A DNA stretch of 47,058 nucleotides, from NCBI GenBank assembly GCA_000746585.2, contig CP009218.1, positions 1-47,058 of the forward strand, written 5' to 3'. Positions 34,989 through 43,871 of this stretch are shown here, piece after piece. The notes beneath the pieces are model-generated. The model saw only the letters and a program-made list of their open reading frames with translations. It was not told where the DNA came from and made no database searches. The translations under genes and the position numbers were made by a program. Every line of letters starts with the position of its first letter. The first letter of the stretch is position 1. This DNA comes from Rickettsiales bacterium Ac37b (GTDB lineage: Bacteria > Pseudomonadota > Alphaproteobacteria > Rickettsiales > Arcanibacteraceae).

Positions 34989-35041
34989 ACTGTATGAATA
35001 TATTCTTTTTTTGTCAACTATATTCGTTATACTTCCGAATA
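34989..35041 (-). promoter_or_regulatory. tra operon promoter with overlapping operator
   Basis: On the minus strand TTGACA (35017-35012) is followed by a 17-base spacer and TACAGT (34994-34989), a good sigma70-type match directed at the transfer genes. Immediately upstream, TATTCG (35021-35026) and CGAATA (35036-35041) form an inverted repeat. The divergent XRE gene at 35142 encodes a likely repressor for this site; that link is inferred. Confidence 0.65.
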
Positions 35042-35141
35042 TAATCTACATATATTATATTTTGTTGTTATTGAGATTTTACAAATATTGATTTATCCTT
35101 ATAACTGTAGCCAAAGATTAATTATAAAAAGAATTATATAC

Positions 35142-35582
35142 ATGCATAACTTTACAAAAGAAAAAATTAAAGAAAAAATGGCTGAATTAAGACTGTCATA
35201 TAAAGAAGTAGAAAATAAAAGTGGTATCCCTAAAAATTCGCTATGGAAATTAATAAATTCAGAGCGTTTTAATCCTACTCTTAAAACAATTAGCGCTTTA
35301 TCTGAAGTATTTCATTGCTCTATTTCAGACCTGGTAGATCCTAGTTTTACACCCAATAATACTAAACTTAAAACAGGATTGATACTTAACAAAAAATTAT
35401 ACAAAGATTGTACTGAAGCAATTTTCAGTGAAGCAGATAAACGTGCTATCGACCTGAATTATGATGATTTCACACTGATATTAAAAGAACTATATGCTTT
35501 CTCTATCAAAAAAAATAGTAATAAATCTGACAAATTTTTTTTAGAGTTTATATTGGAAAAACTATTAAATAGAATTTTCTAA
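35142..35582 (+). CDS. XRE-family transcriptional regulator
   Basis: A 146-residue protein from ATG 35142; the frame extends upstream without a better start. Residues about 1-65 are a Cro/C1-type helix-turn-helix: KIKEKMAELRLSYKEVENKSG, then IPKNSLWKLINSERFNPTLK and TISALSEVFHCSISDLVD. The C-terminal half is helical and may mediate dimerisation. It is divergent from the tra operon and separated by a promoter with an inverted repeat, so control of transfer is its likely job. A related two-domain protein lies at 45632. Confidence 0.88.
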   Translation: MHNFTKEKIKEKMAELRLSYKEVENKSGIPKNSLWKLINSERFNPTLKTISALSEVFHCSISDLVDPSFTPNNTKLKTGLILNKKLYKDCTEAIFSEADKRAIDLNYDDFTLILKELYAFSIKKNSNKSDKFFLEFILEKLLNRIF

Positions 35583-35593
35583 CATATTCAAAT

Positions 35594-36877
35594 TTATATA
35601 TTAAACTTTTGGATGATATGAATATAATTTTTATATAAGTTTAATTCTCCCATACGTTCTAAAATATTTGAAATTTTGATATATAACTTTTTTACTTCAA
35701 ACATATTATATATTTTATCTTTATACAAATTAAGATAGTATTCTTTAACTTCCATAAGTTCTTTCAATGCTTGTTGTAGCCTATTAGTTTGCTCGTAAAC
35801 ATCCCCTAGTTGTACGTGTGCACAAGCTTGACTAGGATCTACATATTTTCCACCAAATATGCTTTCTAATACTTTGATAGAATTATTTATTAAACATTCT
35901 GCTTCATTAAAATTCTGCTTATACACATAACATCTGGCCATAGTTAACTGTACTTCAGCAATAACATCTTGTTCCATTGTATTGTAAAATATTCTTGCTT
36001 CCTCATAGCACTGCTCTGCTAACTCAAAAGATTTTTCATATTCATTCAACCTAGCATAATTAGAAGCAGCTATATTTTTAAGATGTAGCCTTATACCTAA
36101 GGAAAGGTTACTCTGATCTGAATTTATAAAAGTCTTTTCAAGAAATATAGAAGCATACTTATACTTACCCTTTTCAATATATAACCATGCCAAATGATAC
36201 AAACACAATGCAACATAGTTAGGTATATTCATTTCATTGAGTACTGTATAAGCTTTTTGTAAGTATGACTCTACTTCTTCTATAACTCCTTGAAATAAAT
36301 AAAACTGAGATATATTAATATAGGTGAGGAATACATAATTTTTATATTTATACCCTTTACATAAAAATTCTAAGCTCGATAGTAACTTTTCTTTATACAA
36401 CTCCAAAATAGCATTATCTTGGAAAATATAATCCGAATAAACACCCGCAGAAAGGAATCTTGCTTTTAGTAAAGCAGATATTTTAGTATTATTTTTATTA
36501 ATCATCTCAAATGCATATTCGAAAGTCTTTTGATAAAGTTTATAGTTACTGTATTTATGAAATATAATATTATTATTCTCCATTAACACAATTAAAGACT
36601 TTAATATGAGTGGAGTACGTAATCCTTGTGCATATAAATCAAATGTTATTGTTGTAGTAACATCAACCAAGTCTGGATATTGGTTAATATTATCAACATT
36701 TATCCCCCAGTCCTGGTCTAATTCCTTAACTAGCGTCTTTAAAATTTCTCTTTCTTTTAAGCTGTTAGACATTTTATTTTTGTTTAGAATGAACTTTATA
36801 TCATGTCCTATATGCTGTGGCAGATTACCGCTATCAATGTCATTTAAATAGTCTGTATTATTATACTTTAAAATCAT
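35594..36877 (-). CDS. TPR protein, truncated paralogue of the STAND ATPase
   Basis: A 427-residue protein made of tetratricopeptide-like helical repeats. It aligns throughout with the C-terminal half of the upstream gene, for example LVEAYLVVAQFYLFEGSLG there with YVFLTYINISQFYLFQGVIE here, and FGGEQVDFSQASAHLLLGE with FGGKYVDPSQACAHVQLGD. It lacks the signal peptide and the NTP-binding region, starting with MILKYNNTDYLNDIDSGNLP. It probably arose by partial duplication and starts nine bases after the ATPase gene ends. A regulatory or scaffold role for the larger protein is possible. Confidence 0.8.
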   Translation of the reverse strand: MILKYNNTDYLNDIDSGNLPQHIGHDIKFILNKNKMSNSLKEREILKTLVKELDQDWGINVDNINQYPDLVDVTTTITFDLYAQGLRTPLILKSLIVLMENNNIIFHKYSNYKLYQKTFEYAFEMINKNNTKISALLKARFLSAGVYSDYIFQDNAILELYKEKLLSSLEFLCKGYKYKNYVFLTYINISQFYLFQGVIEEVESYLQKAYTVLNEMNIPNYVALCLYHLAWLYIEKGKYKYASIFLEKTFINSDQSNLSLGIRLHLKNIAASNYARLNEYEKSFELAEQCYEEARIFYNTMEQDVIAEVQLTMARCYVYKQNFNEAECLINNSIKVLESIFGGKYVDPSQACAHVQLGDVYEQTNRLQQALKELMEVKEYYLNLYKDKIYNMFEVKKLYIKISNILERMGELNLYKNYIHIIQKFNI

Positions 36878-36886
36878 AATGTACCA

Positions 36887-39268
36887 TCACAATGGTAATT
36901 TGAAACTTTGAGAGTTATAAAAATCTATAACCCTCTGTACATTACTGTTATCTATACCATATTTATTTACTAACTTTAGATAATATCGTTTAGTCATACC
37001 GCTATCTTTCAATTTACTGCCTAATACTACAAGATTAGCATAAATAGTGCTTATTTCATATATTTCTGAAATATTTTCTTTATATATTTTATGGTATATA
37101 GACTCTGCAAACTTGTATTCTTTATATGCCAAAATGTCTTTACCCTCTTCCTCTAATATTTCCCCTAACAATAGATGTGCCGAAGCTTGACTAAAATCCA
37201 CTTGTTCTCCACCAAAAAAGTTGTTAAACATTTTGATAGCATTATTAACGTATTTTTCTGCCTCACTTAACTGCCCATTCTGTTTATAACAACGTCCTAT
37301 TGTAATTAATAATTCAGCTATAACATTTGCCGATTTAGATTTATAATAATTAATTGCAAGGTTATAACCATGTTTAGACCATATACATGCCTCCGTATAA
37401 TTACCTAAAATAAAATGTATACGTGCAAAATGGTTGATTGCATAAAAATCAATAGGATAATCCCCAAGTGGTTGTGCAATTTTTAAGAATTCTTCTGCAT
37501 TTTTTGATGCTTCGTCATATTTACCCCTTTCCATAGAAAGCCATGTAGATATATACCAAAATAAAGTCTTAATTGACACACCATTTACATGATGTTGCAA
37601 CAATTTAGCCTTATCTAAATACTTTTTACTATTACCTAAAGAACCTTCAAATAAATAAAATTGTGCAACTACTAAATATGCTTCTACCAAAACATCAATA
37701 TCTCTTGAGTTCTTTTCTACATTCTTCAATACTGATAATAAGTGTTCTTTATAATAATCTGTATTATATTTGTCCGTAAAAATATAGTCACCATATATCG
37801 CTGATAGAAAAAACTTTTTTTTCATTTCTTTTGTAGTATAAATCTTATTATACACATCCTTTAAGAATTCTATGTCCTGTTGCAAGGTAATATAATTGCT
37901 CTTATGGTGAAACATCATATTATTATTTTCTACTAAACATATAAGTAAATTAAACAAATTACGTGTTCTTATACCATCGTTATATGCATTTTTTGCTACA
38001 GTATTAGATAGTATAAATAAGTAAGTATTGGCATTTACGAAATCTATTTGTGCATTCCATTTTTTCTGGTCTATATACTCCATGAGCGAAACCATAATAG
38101 CACTATATAGATATTCCATTTCTGTTGTAAAAATTCTATTTAGAAATTTGCTAATAGAAAGATTATCTGGAGTAAAATACTTATATCTAATAAATTCTTT
38201 AAGTACATTAGGTAAGCTATAATAAATTACTCCTCCAGTATTAATTTCATTAATCATGTTATAATCTCTCAAAATTTTTATGCTCTTCGAAATATCAACT
38301 TGATCAATACCAAGATTATTGAGTACTTTATATAGTACATATTTAGGAACTCTTATAGATAATAAAGATAATGCTTTTAAAATACTTACAGTCTCAGGAT
38401 TATGTTCTTTTATCCTAGAAATAGATAAATTAAGTGTCACATTAAGAGTTTTATTTTTTTTATTCAAATACTTAATATTTGTATTATAAGAATTTTGCTT
38501 AAACAGATCTTTAGGATTATCACGTAGCAAGTTCAGATAATCTTTTATTGACAATTGATTATACAATATATACGAAGCAGCTTGCTGTATAGCTAGGGGC
38601 ATACAATCCAAAAACTCAATTATATCCGTGATTTCTTGAGAGTGATTATGCGTAATTTTACTAAAAAATTCTTTTGCTTCCTCTAAATTGAATGGAGTAA
38701 TATTAAAATTAGTAATATCACTATAATGATCAAGAGAAGTGATAATTATATGCTTTTTATCCCCCATATGCGTTTCTGGGAAATAATCACTAATCTGTGC
38801 TAACTTTTCTGCACCATCAAATACTATCAACCACCTTTTATTTGTTGTCCTTAGAGTATCCTTAATAAATTGTATAATTCCACTAGTAGATAAAGCACCT
38901 ACATCTACCCTAAGATGCTCCATTTCTACTATTTTATTCAACTCACCTGCAAAATCACTTAATTGATCTACAACGTTTGTTTGCACATCAAACCACCAAA
39001 CTATGTCGTACACAGAATTATGTTTATGTGCGTATTGTTTTGCAATTTGAGATTTACCTATGCCTGAAGGACCATTAATATTAGTTATATTATGTTCCAG
39101 CAATAATTTTTCTAATTTATGTAATTCTTCCTTCCTACCTGTAAAATCCTTATTAATAAAGGGAGCTCTCCATACTATAGGAACAACATTAATAGCAATA
39201 CAATCATTAGTACATACTAAAGATAATAGTATAATTATGTTAATTCTTAGAAGGGAACAAGATAACAT
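36887..39268 (-). CDS. STAND (NB-ARC-like) ATPase with TPRs and an N-terminal signal peptide
   Basis: A 793-residue protein. Residues 1-25 look like a signal peptide (LLRINIIILLSLVCTNDCIA). A signal-transduction ATPase domain follows: FTGRKEELHKLEKLL before Walker A GPSGIGKS (66-73), Walker B KRWLIVFDGAEKLAQI, and the CMPLAIQQAASYI motif, the equivalent of NB-ARC GLPLA. A winged-helix-like section (SIKILRDYNMINEINTGG) leads to C-terminal TPR repeats from about residue 430. STAND proteins act as switches in immunity or regulation. The signal peptide is odd for an ATP-dependent switch and suggests export or membrane anchoring. It overlaps the upstream kinase-like gene by 29 bases. Confidence 0.82.
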   Translation of the reverse strand: MLSCSLLRINIIILLSLVCTNDCIAINVVPIVWRAPFINKDFTGRKEELHKLEKLLLEHNITNINGPSGIGKSQIAKQYAHKHNSVYDIVWWFDVQTNVVDQLSDFAGELNKIVEMEHLRVDVGALSTSGIIQFIKDTLRTTNKRWLIVFDGAEKLAQISDYFPETHMGDKKHIIITSLDHYSDITNFNITPFNLEEAKEFFSKITHNHSQEITDIIEFLDCMPLAIQQAASYILYNQLSIKDYLNLLRDNPKDLFKQNSYNTNIKYLNKKNKTLNVTLNLSISRIKEHNPETVSILKALSLLSIRVPKYVLYKVLNNLGIDQVDISKSIKILRDYNMINEINTGGVIYYSLPNVLKEFIRYKYFTPDNLSISKFLNRIFTTEMEYLYSAIMVSLMEYIDQKKWNAQIDFVNANTYLFILSNTVAKNAYNDGIRTRNLFNLLICLVENNNMMFHHKSNYITLQQDIEFLKDVYNKIYTTKEMKKKFFLSAIYGDYIFTDKYNTDYYKEHLLSVLKNVEKNSRDIDVLVEAYLVVAQFYLFEGSLGNSKKYLDKAKLLQHHVNGVSIKTLFWYISTWLSMERGKYDEASKNAEEFLKIAQPLGDYPIDFYAINHFARIHFILGNYTEACIWSKHGYNLAINYYKSKSANVIAELLITIGRCYKQNGQLSEAEKYVNNAIKMFNNFFGGEQVDFSQASAHLLLGEILEEEGKDILAYKEYKFAESIYHKIYKENISEIYEISTIYANLVVLGSKLKDSGMTKRYYLKLVNKYGIDNSNVQRVIDFYNSQSFKLPL

Positions 39269-40745
39269 TATTGCTATTTCCTATATTACTTATATTGTTA
39301 TCATAACGGATTATAGTTATGTTTCCTTGATTGTTATCAAGTTTTTTAAATACTAATAATGTATCTGCAGATAATGCTAATTTATGAAGAGCATTATCCG
39401 TAAGAGAAAACATATTAAAATCTTGAATCCAAAATTCTTTACTATTACTGAGATGGTAAGCGTTATCTATTATTTTGATTTCAACTTTATTACAATCATA
39501 TTGTGACACACTTATATTTATATAGCCTTTATTAGGAATATAACGTAAAGATCTCTGCAAACAATTTATTAATAGAAGCTTTAGAAATATTATTTTATCA
39601 CCTGATATCGTAAAATGCTCTTTAATCATAATTTTAAGTTCTACCTTAGCAGCATATAATTCCATATAAATTATAGACTCACATTCCTGTAATATAGTTG
39701 ACAAACTCATCTCACTCACATTCGGATTATATTCTTTGCTTATCCCTAAAAAAGGGCTATTAATATGCCCTATAATATCATTGTAAAAAGATGATATTTT
39801 ATGAAAAGCCTGTTTAAGACTTATATAATGTTCCTGATCTTCGTTTTTATTTTCTTTAATAAATTTTAATTTATATAAGAATATAAGATTTATGAAATAT
39901 ATACTAAATACACATATAAAAGAAAGAAATAACCTTATTAAGATTACTAATATATTGTCTTTAATATAAGATAAAAAGCCCAATTTTGAATAAAAAAACA
40001 TCAACCCATTATTTAACGTAGTTAAGGATTTTTGCGAGGTAGATGCGTTTATATTTCCATTATTATCTAATATAATTACTTCATTATCTATATTTATATA
40101 CCTTTGCATAGACTGAACCAACGATGGTAAATCTATTAATAATATTATATACGATACACCTAAACTTGGGGATGGAATCGATAAACCTGCAAATAGCTTG
40201 TTATTTAATACCTTATACTTAGGAATTCTAAATTTCTTACCCAATAAATTATAAAATTCGTCTGGTACATAAAGATTTTGTTTCATTTTCCCATATTCTG
40301 AATAGGAAACAAAATCATAGTCTGCTAATACTATATAAATTCCTTCAATACTTATATTATTGAAATTACTACTTAATAATCCATTATAATTTTCTGCTTT
40401 TAATAATTCCTCTATTTTTTTGTTCTTGATTTCAAATTTATTTCCCAATTGCAGTAATAGTTTATCGATAGAATTTATATCTTGCTCTAAAGTATTTTTT
40501 ATTAGTTTGACATTTCTTCTATTATATTCATATACATGTAGGCCCTCATATATTACTATGATTACACTTATCAACAAAAATAAGAGTGTATAAAAGCTAG
40601 TTAAAGCTTTTTGGTATTCTTTAATAGCTTCTTTAAAGCTATAATGTTTATATTTTCTGACTAACCTATAATGGAGAGTTTTTTCTATAAAATTCCTAAA
40701 AACCTGTTTTTTCTCTATAAAAATTTGTTTAGCTTTAAGCCACAT
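39240..40745 (-). CDS. Degenerate membrane sensor histidine kinase
   Basis: A 501-residue protein with two membrane segments (about residues 50-68 and 262-292) bracketing a periplasmic region of about 200 residues that resembles a Cache-type sensor. After the second segment a DHp-like stretch contains IIGHINSPFLGI, matching the H-box HxxxxPL pattern, so the phosphate-accepting histidine may be kept. The ATP-binding domain is weak: INCLQRSLRYIPNKGYINIS resembles the N-box region, but the G1 motif reads DNAYHL instead of DxGxG. No response regulator is nearby. It is probably a pseudokinase or phosphatase-type sensor, translationally coupled to the STAND gene. Confidence 0.65.
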   Translation of the reverse strand: MWLKAKQIFIEKKQVFRNFIEKTLHYRLVRKYKHYSFKEAIKEYQKALTSFYTLLFLLISVIIVIYEGLHVYEYNRRNVKLIKNTLEQDINSIDKLLLQLGNKFEIKNKKIEELLKAENYNGLLSSNFNNISIEGIYIVLADYDFVSYSEYGKMKQNLYVPDEFYNLLGKKFRIPKYKVLNNKLFAGLSIPSPSLGVSYIILLIDLPSLVQSMQRYINIDNEVIILDNNGNINASTSQKSLTTLNNGLMFFYSKLGFLSYIKDNILVILIRLFLSFICVFSIYFINLIFLYKLKFIKENKNEDQEHYISLKQAFHKISSFYNDIIGHINSPFLGISKEYNPNVSEMSLSTILQECESIIYMELYAAKVELKIMIKEHFTISGDKIIFLKLLLINCLQRSLRYIPNKGYINISVSQYDCNKVEIKIIDNAYHLSNSKEFWIQDFNMFSLTDNALHKLALSADTLLVFKKLDNNQGNITIIRYDNNISNIGNSNNVILFPSKN

Positions 40746-40840
40746 GATGCCGTGCTCACGATATAAAATTATTCTTTTTAATAAATAACAGATATTTCCA
40801 GATTAAACTGGAATTAGTAAACAAAAATAAGAGTAAATAC

Positions 40841-41107
40841 CTACCCATAAATCAAGACACCTGCAACTACAAGTATAGCCCCAAACAATCCTAATCCTTC
40901 TGCTACTATTACTACTCTATTCTTTATTAAGAGACCATAGCAAAACCAATGCAGCAGTAATATAGTACATATCATATAAGCGAGGAGTGACACATCAGTT
41001 GCTGATTTATTTGTAAATATTTTATAAGCTTGGATATAATGCATCAATTGTCCTAAACATAATATGCATGACATATAGTGCTCTATATATTTTCTTTTTA
41101 TAATCAT
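40841..41107 (-). CDS. SemiSWEET-like sugar transporter
   Basis: An 88-residue protein with three predicted membrane helices. The pattern LGQLMHYIQAYKIFTNKSAT, then DVSLLAYMICTILLLHWFCYG, then LGLFGAILVVAGVLI fits a single MtN3/SWEET (PQ-loop) repeat, as found in bacterial SemiSWEETs: the PQ-like YIQ, the K.A.DVS motif, and W..YG at the end of helix 2. SemiSWEETs dimerise and move sugars down a gradient. AAGGTGA precedes the ATG. The upstream 213-base gap (41108-41320) is AT-rich with no other feature. The call is from motif pattern alone. Confidence 0.65.
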   Translation of the reverse strand: MIIKRKYIEHYMSCILCLGQLMHYIQAYKIFTNKSATDVSLLAYMICTILLLHWFCYGLLIKNRVVIVAEGLGLFGAILVVAGVLIYG

Positions 41108-41320
41108 AATTTCTTATATCACCTTCTGTTTATTACATATCATAGGTTGAGTACTTAAAAAATCTACTAACCCTATAGTTGTATTTAGTGGTTTAACTTT
41201 ATTTAGCTTGTTTTATATTTTTATTAATGTTTTTAGGTTTTTAAGCTTTAAATATTGTTATTTATAGTTAATAGTAGTTAATAAATGGTTAACGCTATCT
41301 TAAGAATCATTTTTTTATTT

Positions 41321-41671
41321 TTAACCACTCCTATAGTGCTTCGACCTTCCTGATATATGGTTCATGTATTCTTCTGTTAGTTTTAGGTGTGTATCTCTTA
41401 TATGATGCTTTAAGTAACTCTGGCTATTATTTATTATGTACACACACGTCATATACTTTTCTATTAGTGTGCCCGCCCCATAATCCTTCTTTAGATCTAT
41501 CCCTCTTGACTTTGCACTTAGTAATTCTTTGGCAAGTTCTGATAATCTTACTTTGTATAACTTTTTTTCTTTTTCTTCACTCGTATGTAATGAATTCTTA
41601 TAGTTTTGTACTAATTCTTTAATTGTTCTTACTAAAGATAGGTACTCTTCTACTAAACTAAAACTTAACAT
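41321..41671 (-). CDS. Unknown helical protein
   Basis: A 116-residue, soluble and highly charged protein (EEYLSLVRTIKELVQNYKNS, KKLYKVRLSELAKELLSAKS, YLKHHIRDTHLKLTEEYMNH) ending SGRSKHYRSG, a basic tail. It is predicted to be helical with no recognised family. It is preceded by a gap of about 85 bases from the TPR gene, so it may share that transcript. The ribosome-binding site is weak (AAGAAGT). Confidence 0.5.
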   Translation of the reverse strand: MLSFSLVEEYLSLVRTIKELVQNYKNSLHTSEEKEKKLYKVRLSELAKELLSAKSRGIDLKKDYGAGTLIEKYMTCVYIINNSQSYLKHHIRDTHLKLTEEYMNHISGRSKHYRSG

Positions 41672-41756
41672 CTTTTATATTACTTCTTATATATTTTAGA
41701 CTTTATAACGCTTTCAGTATAATATTGTTATTAATATAAGCGTTACTAAAATTCTC

Positions 41757-42647
41757 TTATTTAATAGATTCTAATTCTGTGAGTTTATTTAAGTCTTTTA
41801 GTGCTTCTTCACTTCTATCTAGATATCTATATATTACAGATCTATGAGAATAATACTTTTTAATCATTTGGATTATTGTATTATCCTTTTGTGTTTCTTG
41901 GTTAAATCCTATAACTCTACATACAGTTTTTGGTGTTCTAGATTTCCTCTTTTTAAGTGGTCTTTTCAATTGTATCTTATGAACTTCTGCCTTAGGAAGT
42001 AACTCGATAGCCTTATTCATATCTTCTAACGCTTCTAGGTAATTACCTAAACTCACATGACTAACAGCTCTCTTATAGTAATTCTCACTATCTCTTGAAT
42101 CTAAGTACACTGCCTTACTATAATCTTTTATCGCTTTTTCGTGATTACCTATTTTATGATAGTAATCACCTCTACTTACGTAATGATCTTCATTTGTATA
42201 CTCATTATAAATTGCTATATCATAATATCTTTTTGCTTCTTCATATTTATATAATTTAGAATAAGCTTCTGCTTTAATAATATAGTACTTAACATCAACT
42301 TCACGTGATACTTCAATTGCTTCAGTTATATCCTCTATTACTAGATTGTATTCTTTTATCTCTAGATAACACAGTGCTCTACTATAGTAATACTCCTCTT
42401 CTAACGGACATAAGTTTATAGCACTCGTATATTCTCTTATTGCTTCTTTATAGTTTGCAACCTTATAATAACATTTACCAACTTTATAGTAATTCTCAGC
42501 ATAGCTTGGGTCTAACTCTATAGATTTTCTATATTCTTCTATAGCTTCTAAGTAGTTACCAGCTTCGTAAAGTGCATCAGCTGTATCTTCATACTCCTTT
42601 GATCTTACTTCCTCTGATAAACCTTTTAACTCTTTCATACTTACCAT
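41757..42647 (-). CDS. TPR protein with basic cluster
   Basis: A 296-residue protein with about seven TPR motifs (units such as ADALYEAGNYLEAIEEYRKS and YYKVGKCYYKVANYKEAIRE). Between repeats, residues 228-237 are KRPLKKRKSR, a strongly basic cluster resembling a monopartite nuclear localisation signal. The neighbour at 43861 has a similar insert and shares the INLCPLEE(E/R)YYY block, so the two are paralogues. TPR proteins in Rickettsiales are often proposed to be scaffolds or effectors; no function is shown here. An alternative start at Met4 is possible. Confidence 0.85.
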   Translation of the reverse strand: MVSMKELKGLSEEVRSKEYEDTADALYEAGNYLEAIEEYRKSIELDPSYAENYYKVGKCYYKVANYKEAIREYTSAINLCPLEEEYYYSRALCYLEIKEYNLVIEDITEAIEVSREVDVKYYIIKAEAYSKLYKYEEAKRYYDIAIYNEYTNEDHYVSRGDYYHKIGNHEKAIKDYSKAVYLDSRDSENYYKRAVSHVSLGNYLEALEDMNKAIELLPKAEVHKIQLKRPLKKRKSRTPKTVCRVIGFNQETQKDNTIIQMIKKYYSHRSVIYRYLDRSEEALKDLNKLTELESIK

Positions 42648-42653
42648 CTTTAC

Positions 42654-43871
42654 TTAGCCCTTCCACCTACTAGGACCTCTCCTGCCTGGAGGATTATTAG
42701 GAACTTTTGGCGTAACAGGAGGACTAAGATATTCTTGAGAAGAGCTTTTTTGTTCTTTTGTTTCTTTCACTTGCTGAGATTTACCACTTTCTAATTTATC
42801 TTTAATATTTTTAGAATTACTTTGTTCTTCTGAGATAGCCTCTAGTGCTTCAAGACCATCTACGGTTAAAGATGAACTTAAAGCTTCTCTTTTTTCATTT
42901 AGTGTATTATCTCTTGCTTTAATTTCTCTTCTTACTTGTTTAACTACATCTTGTATTTTTGCCTTTCCTTGCTCAGTTTCTAGCTGCATATTCACAAAGG
43001 TTCTAAGAGACGGTAAATCACTCCTTCCTGTTTCTTTTTGAGCTAAGTCTCTTATACCCATATGTACTGCTCTATCTAATCTTGCTCCTTTTAATTCTTC
43101 TTTATATAGCTTTCTTTCTTCTTTCTCTTCTTTCGTTAAACTTTTGGTTTTTTCCTTTTTATCTAAATGGTCTACCATTAATGCTAATCTATCTATATAC
43201 TGATTCTTTTCTTTTTCGTCTTTTTCTAACGTATGATTCACATATTCTCTGAGCATTGGGGCTGGTGGTTCTTTTCCTTCTTCTATGTCTTTTCGTGCAG
43301 CTTGAACCTTTTCTTTATGCTCATTACTCTTATAATAATTGAGCATATCATTACTAAGTAGCATCCTATATTCTTCTGCTTCTTTTTCTGATAATCCATT
43401 TACTAATAAATTTCCTATATTATTAACTGAGATATAGCCATTTTGCACTTCTATTATTTCACTAGATATTCGTTGTATACTACTCTCTAACCCACCCCCT
43501 TTAAGTAAGGGATTATTTTTGATTATATCACTGGCATCATTCAAAAGTTGCATTGCCCTGTCATAGTGACCTGCTACAGCAGCACTCCTAGCCTGTTCTA
43601 TCAGTGATTTTACTTCTGCGATTTTACTTTCTTTTTCTTGCTCTAATTTATCTTCTTTTGTATCTCCTTCTTGAATATCTTTAACTTTATCTACTTTGAG
43701 CTTCTCTTGTATTTTCTTTTCATGGATTTGAAGTTCTTCTTCTAATTTCTTAAAACTATTTTCCAATATTAATTGCTTTTCTTTTAAAGCTATTTCTATA
43801 TTACTTACTTTTTCTTCTTCAGCTTTATTGTCAATGTTTCTTGTATTGGTATTTTCCTGGTTATTTTCCAT
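42654..43871 (-). CDS. Coiled-coil protein with basic C-terminus, candidate secreted factor
   Basis: A 405-residue protein from ATG 43871, which has AGAGGG upstream and overlaps the stop of the TPR gene (ATGGAAAATAA). It is mostly charged coiled coil (ALKEKQLILENSFKKLEEEL, EEKEERKLYKEELKGARLDR), with one TPR-like helix pair (IEQARSAAVAGHYDRAMQLL). The last 40 residues become Ser/Pro-rich and end with the arginine-rich tail PGRRGPSRWKG. Type IV secretion substrates often have such basic tails, but that evidence is weak. No family was recognised. Confidence 0.65.
   Translation of the reverse strand: MENNQENTNTRNIDNKAEEEKVSNIEIALKEKQLILENSFKKLEEELQIHEKKIQEKLKVDKVKDIQEGDTKEDKLEQEKESKIAEVKSLIEQARSAAVAGHYDRAMQLLNDASDIIKNNPLLKGGGLESSIQRISSEIIEVQNGYISVNNIGNLLVNGLSEKEAEEYRMLLSNDMLNYYKSNEHKEKVQAARKDIEEGKEPPAPMLREYVNHTLEKDEKEKNQYIDRLALMVDHLDKKEKTKSLTKEEKEERKLYKEELKGARLDRAVHMGIRDLAQKETGRSDLPSLRTFVNMQLETEQGKAKIQDVVKQVRREIKARDNTLNEKREALSSSLTVDGLEALEAISEEQSNSKNIKDKLESGKSQQVKETKEQKSSSQEYLSPPVTPKVPNNPPGRRGPSRWKG

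Noticed and set aside
35594-36877. Toxin-antitoxin module with the neighbouring XRE gene
   Set aside because: The XRE gene is on the other strand, facing the tra operon, and the TPR protein has no toxin motif.
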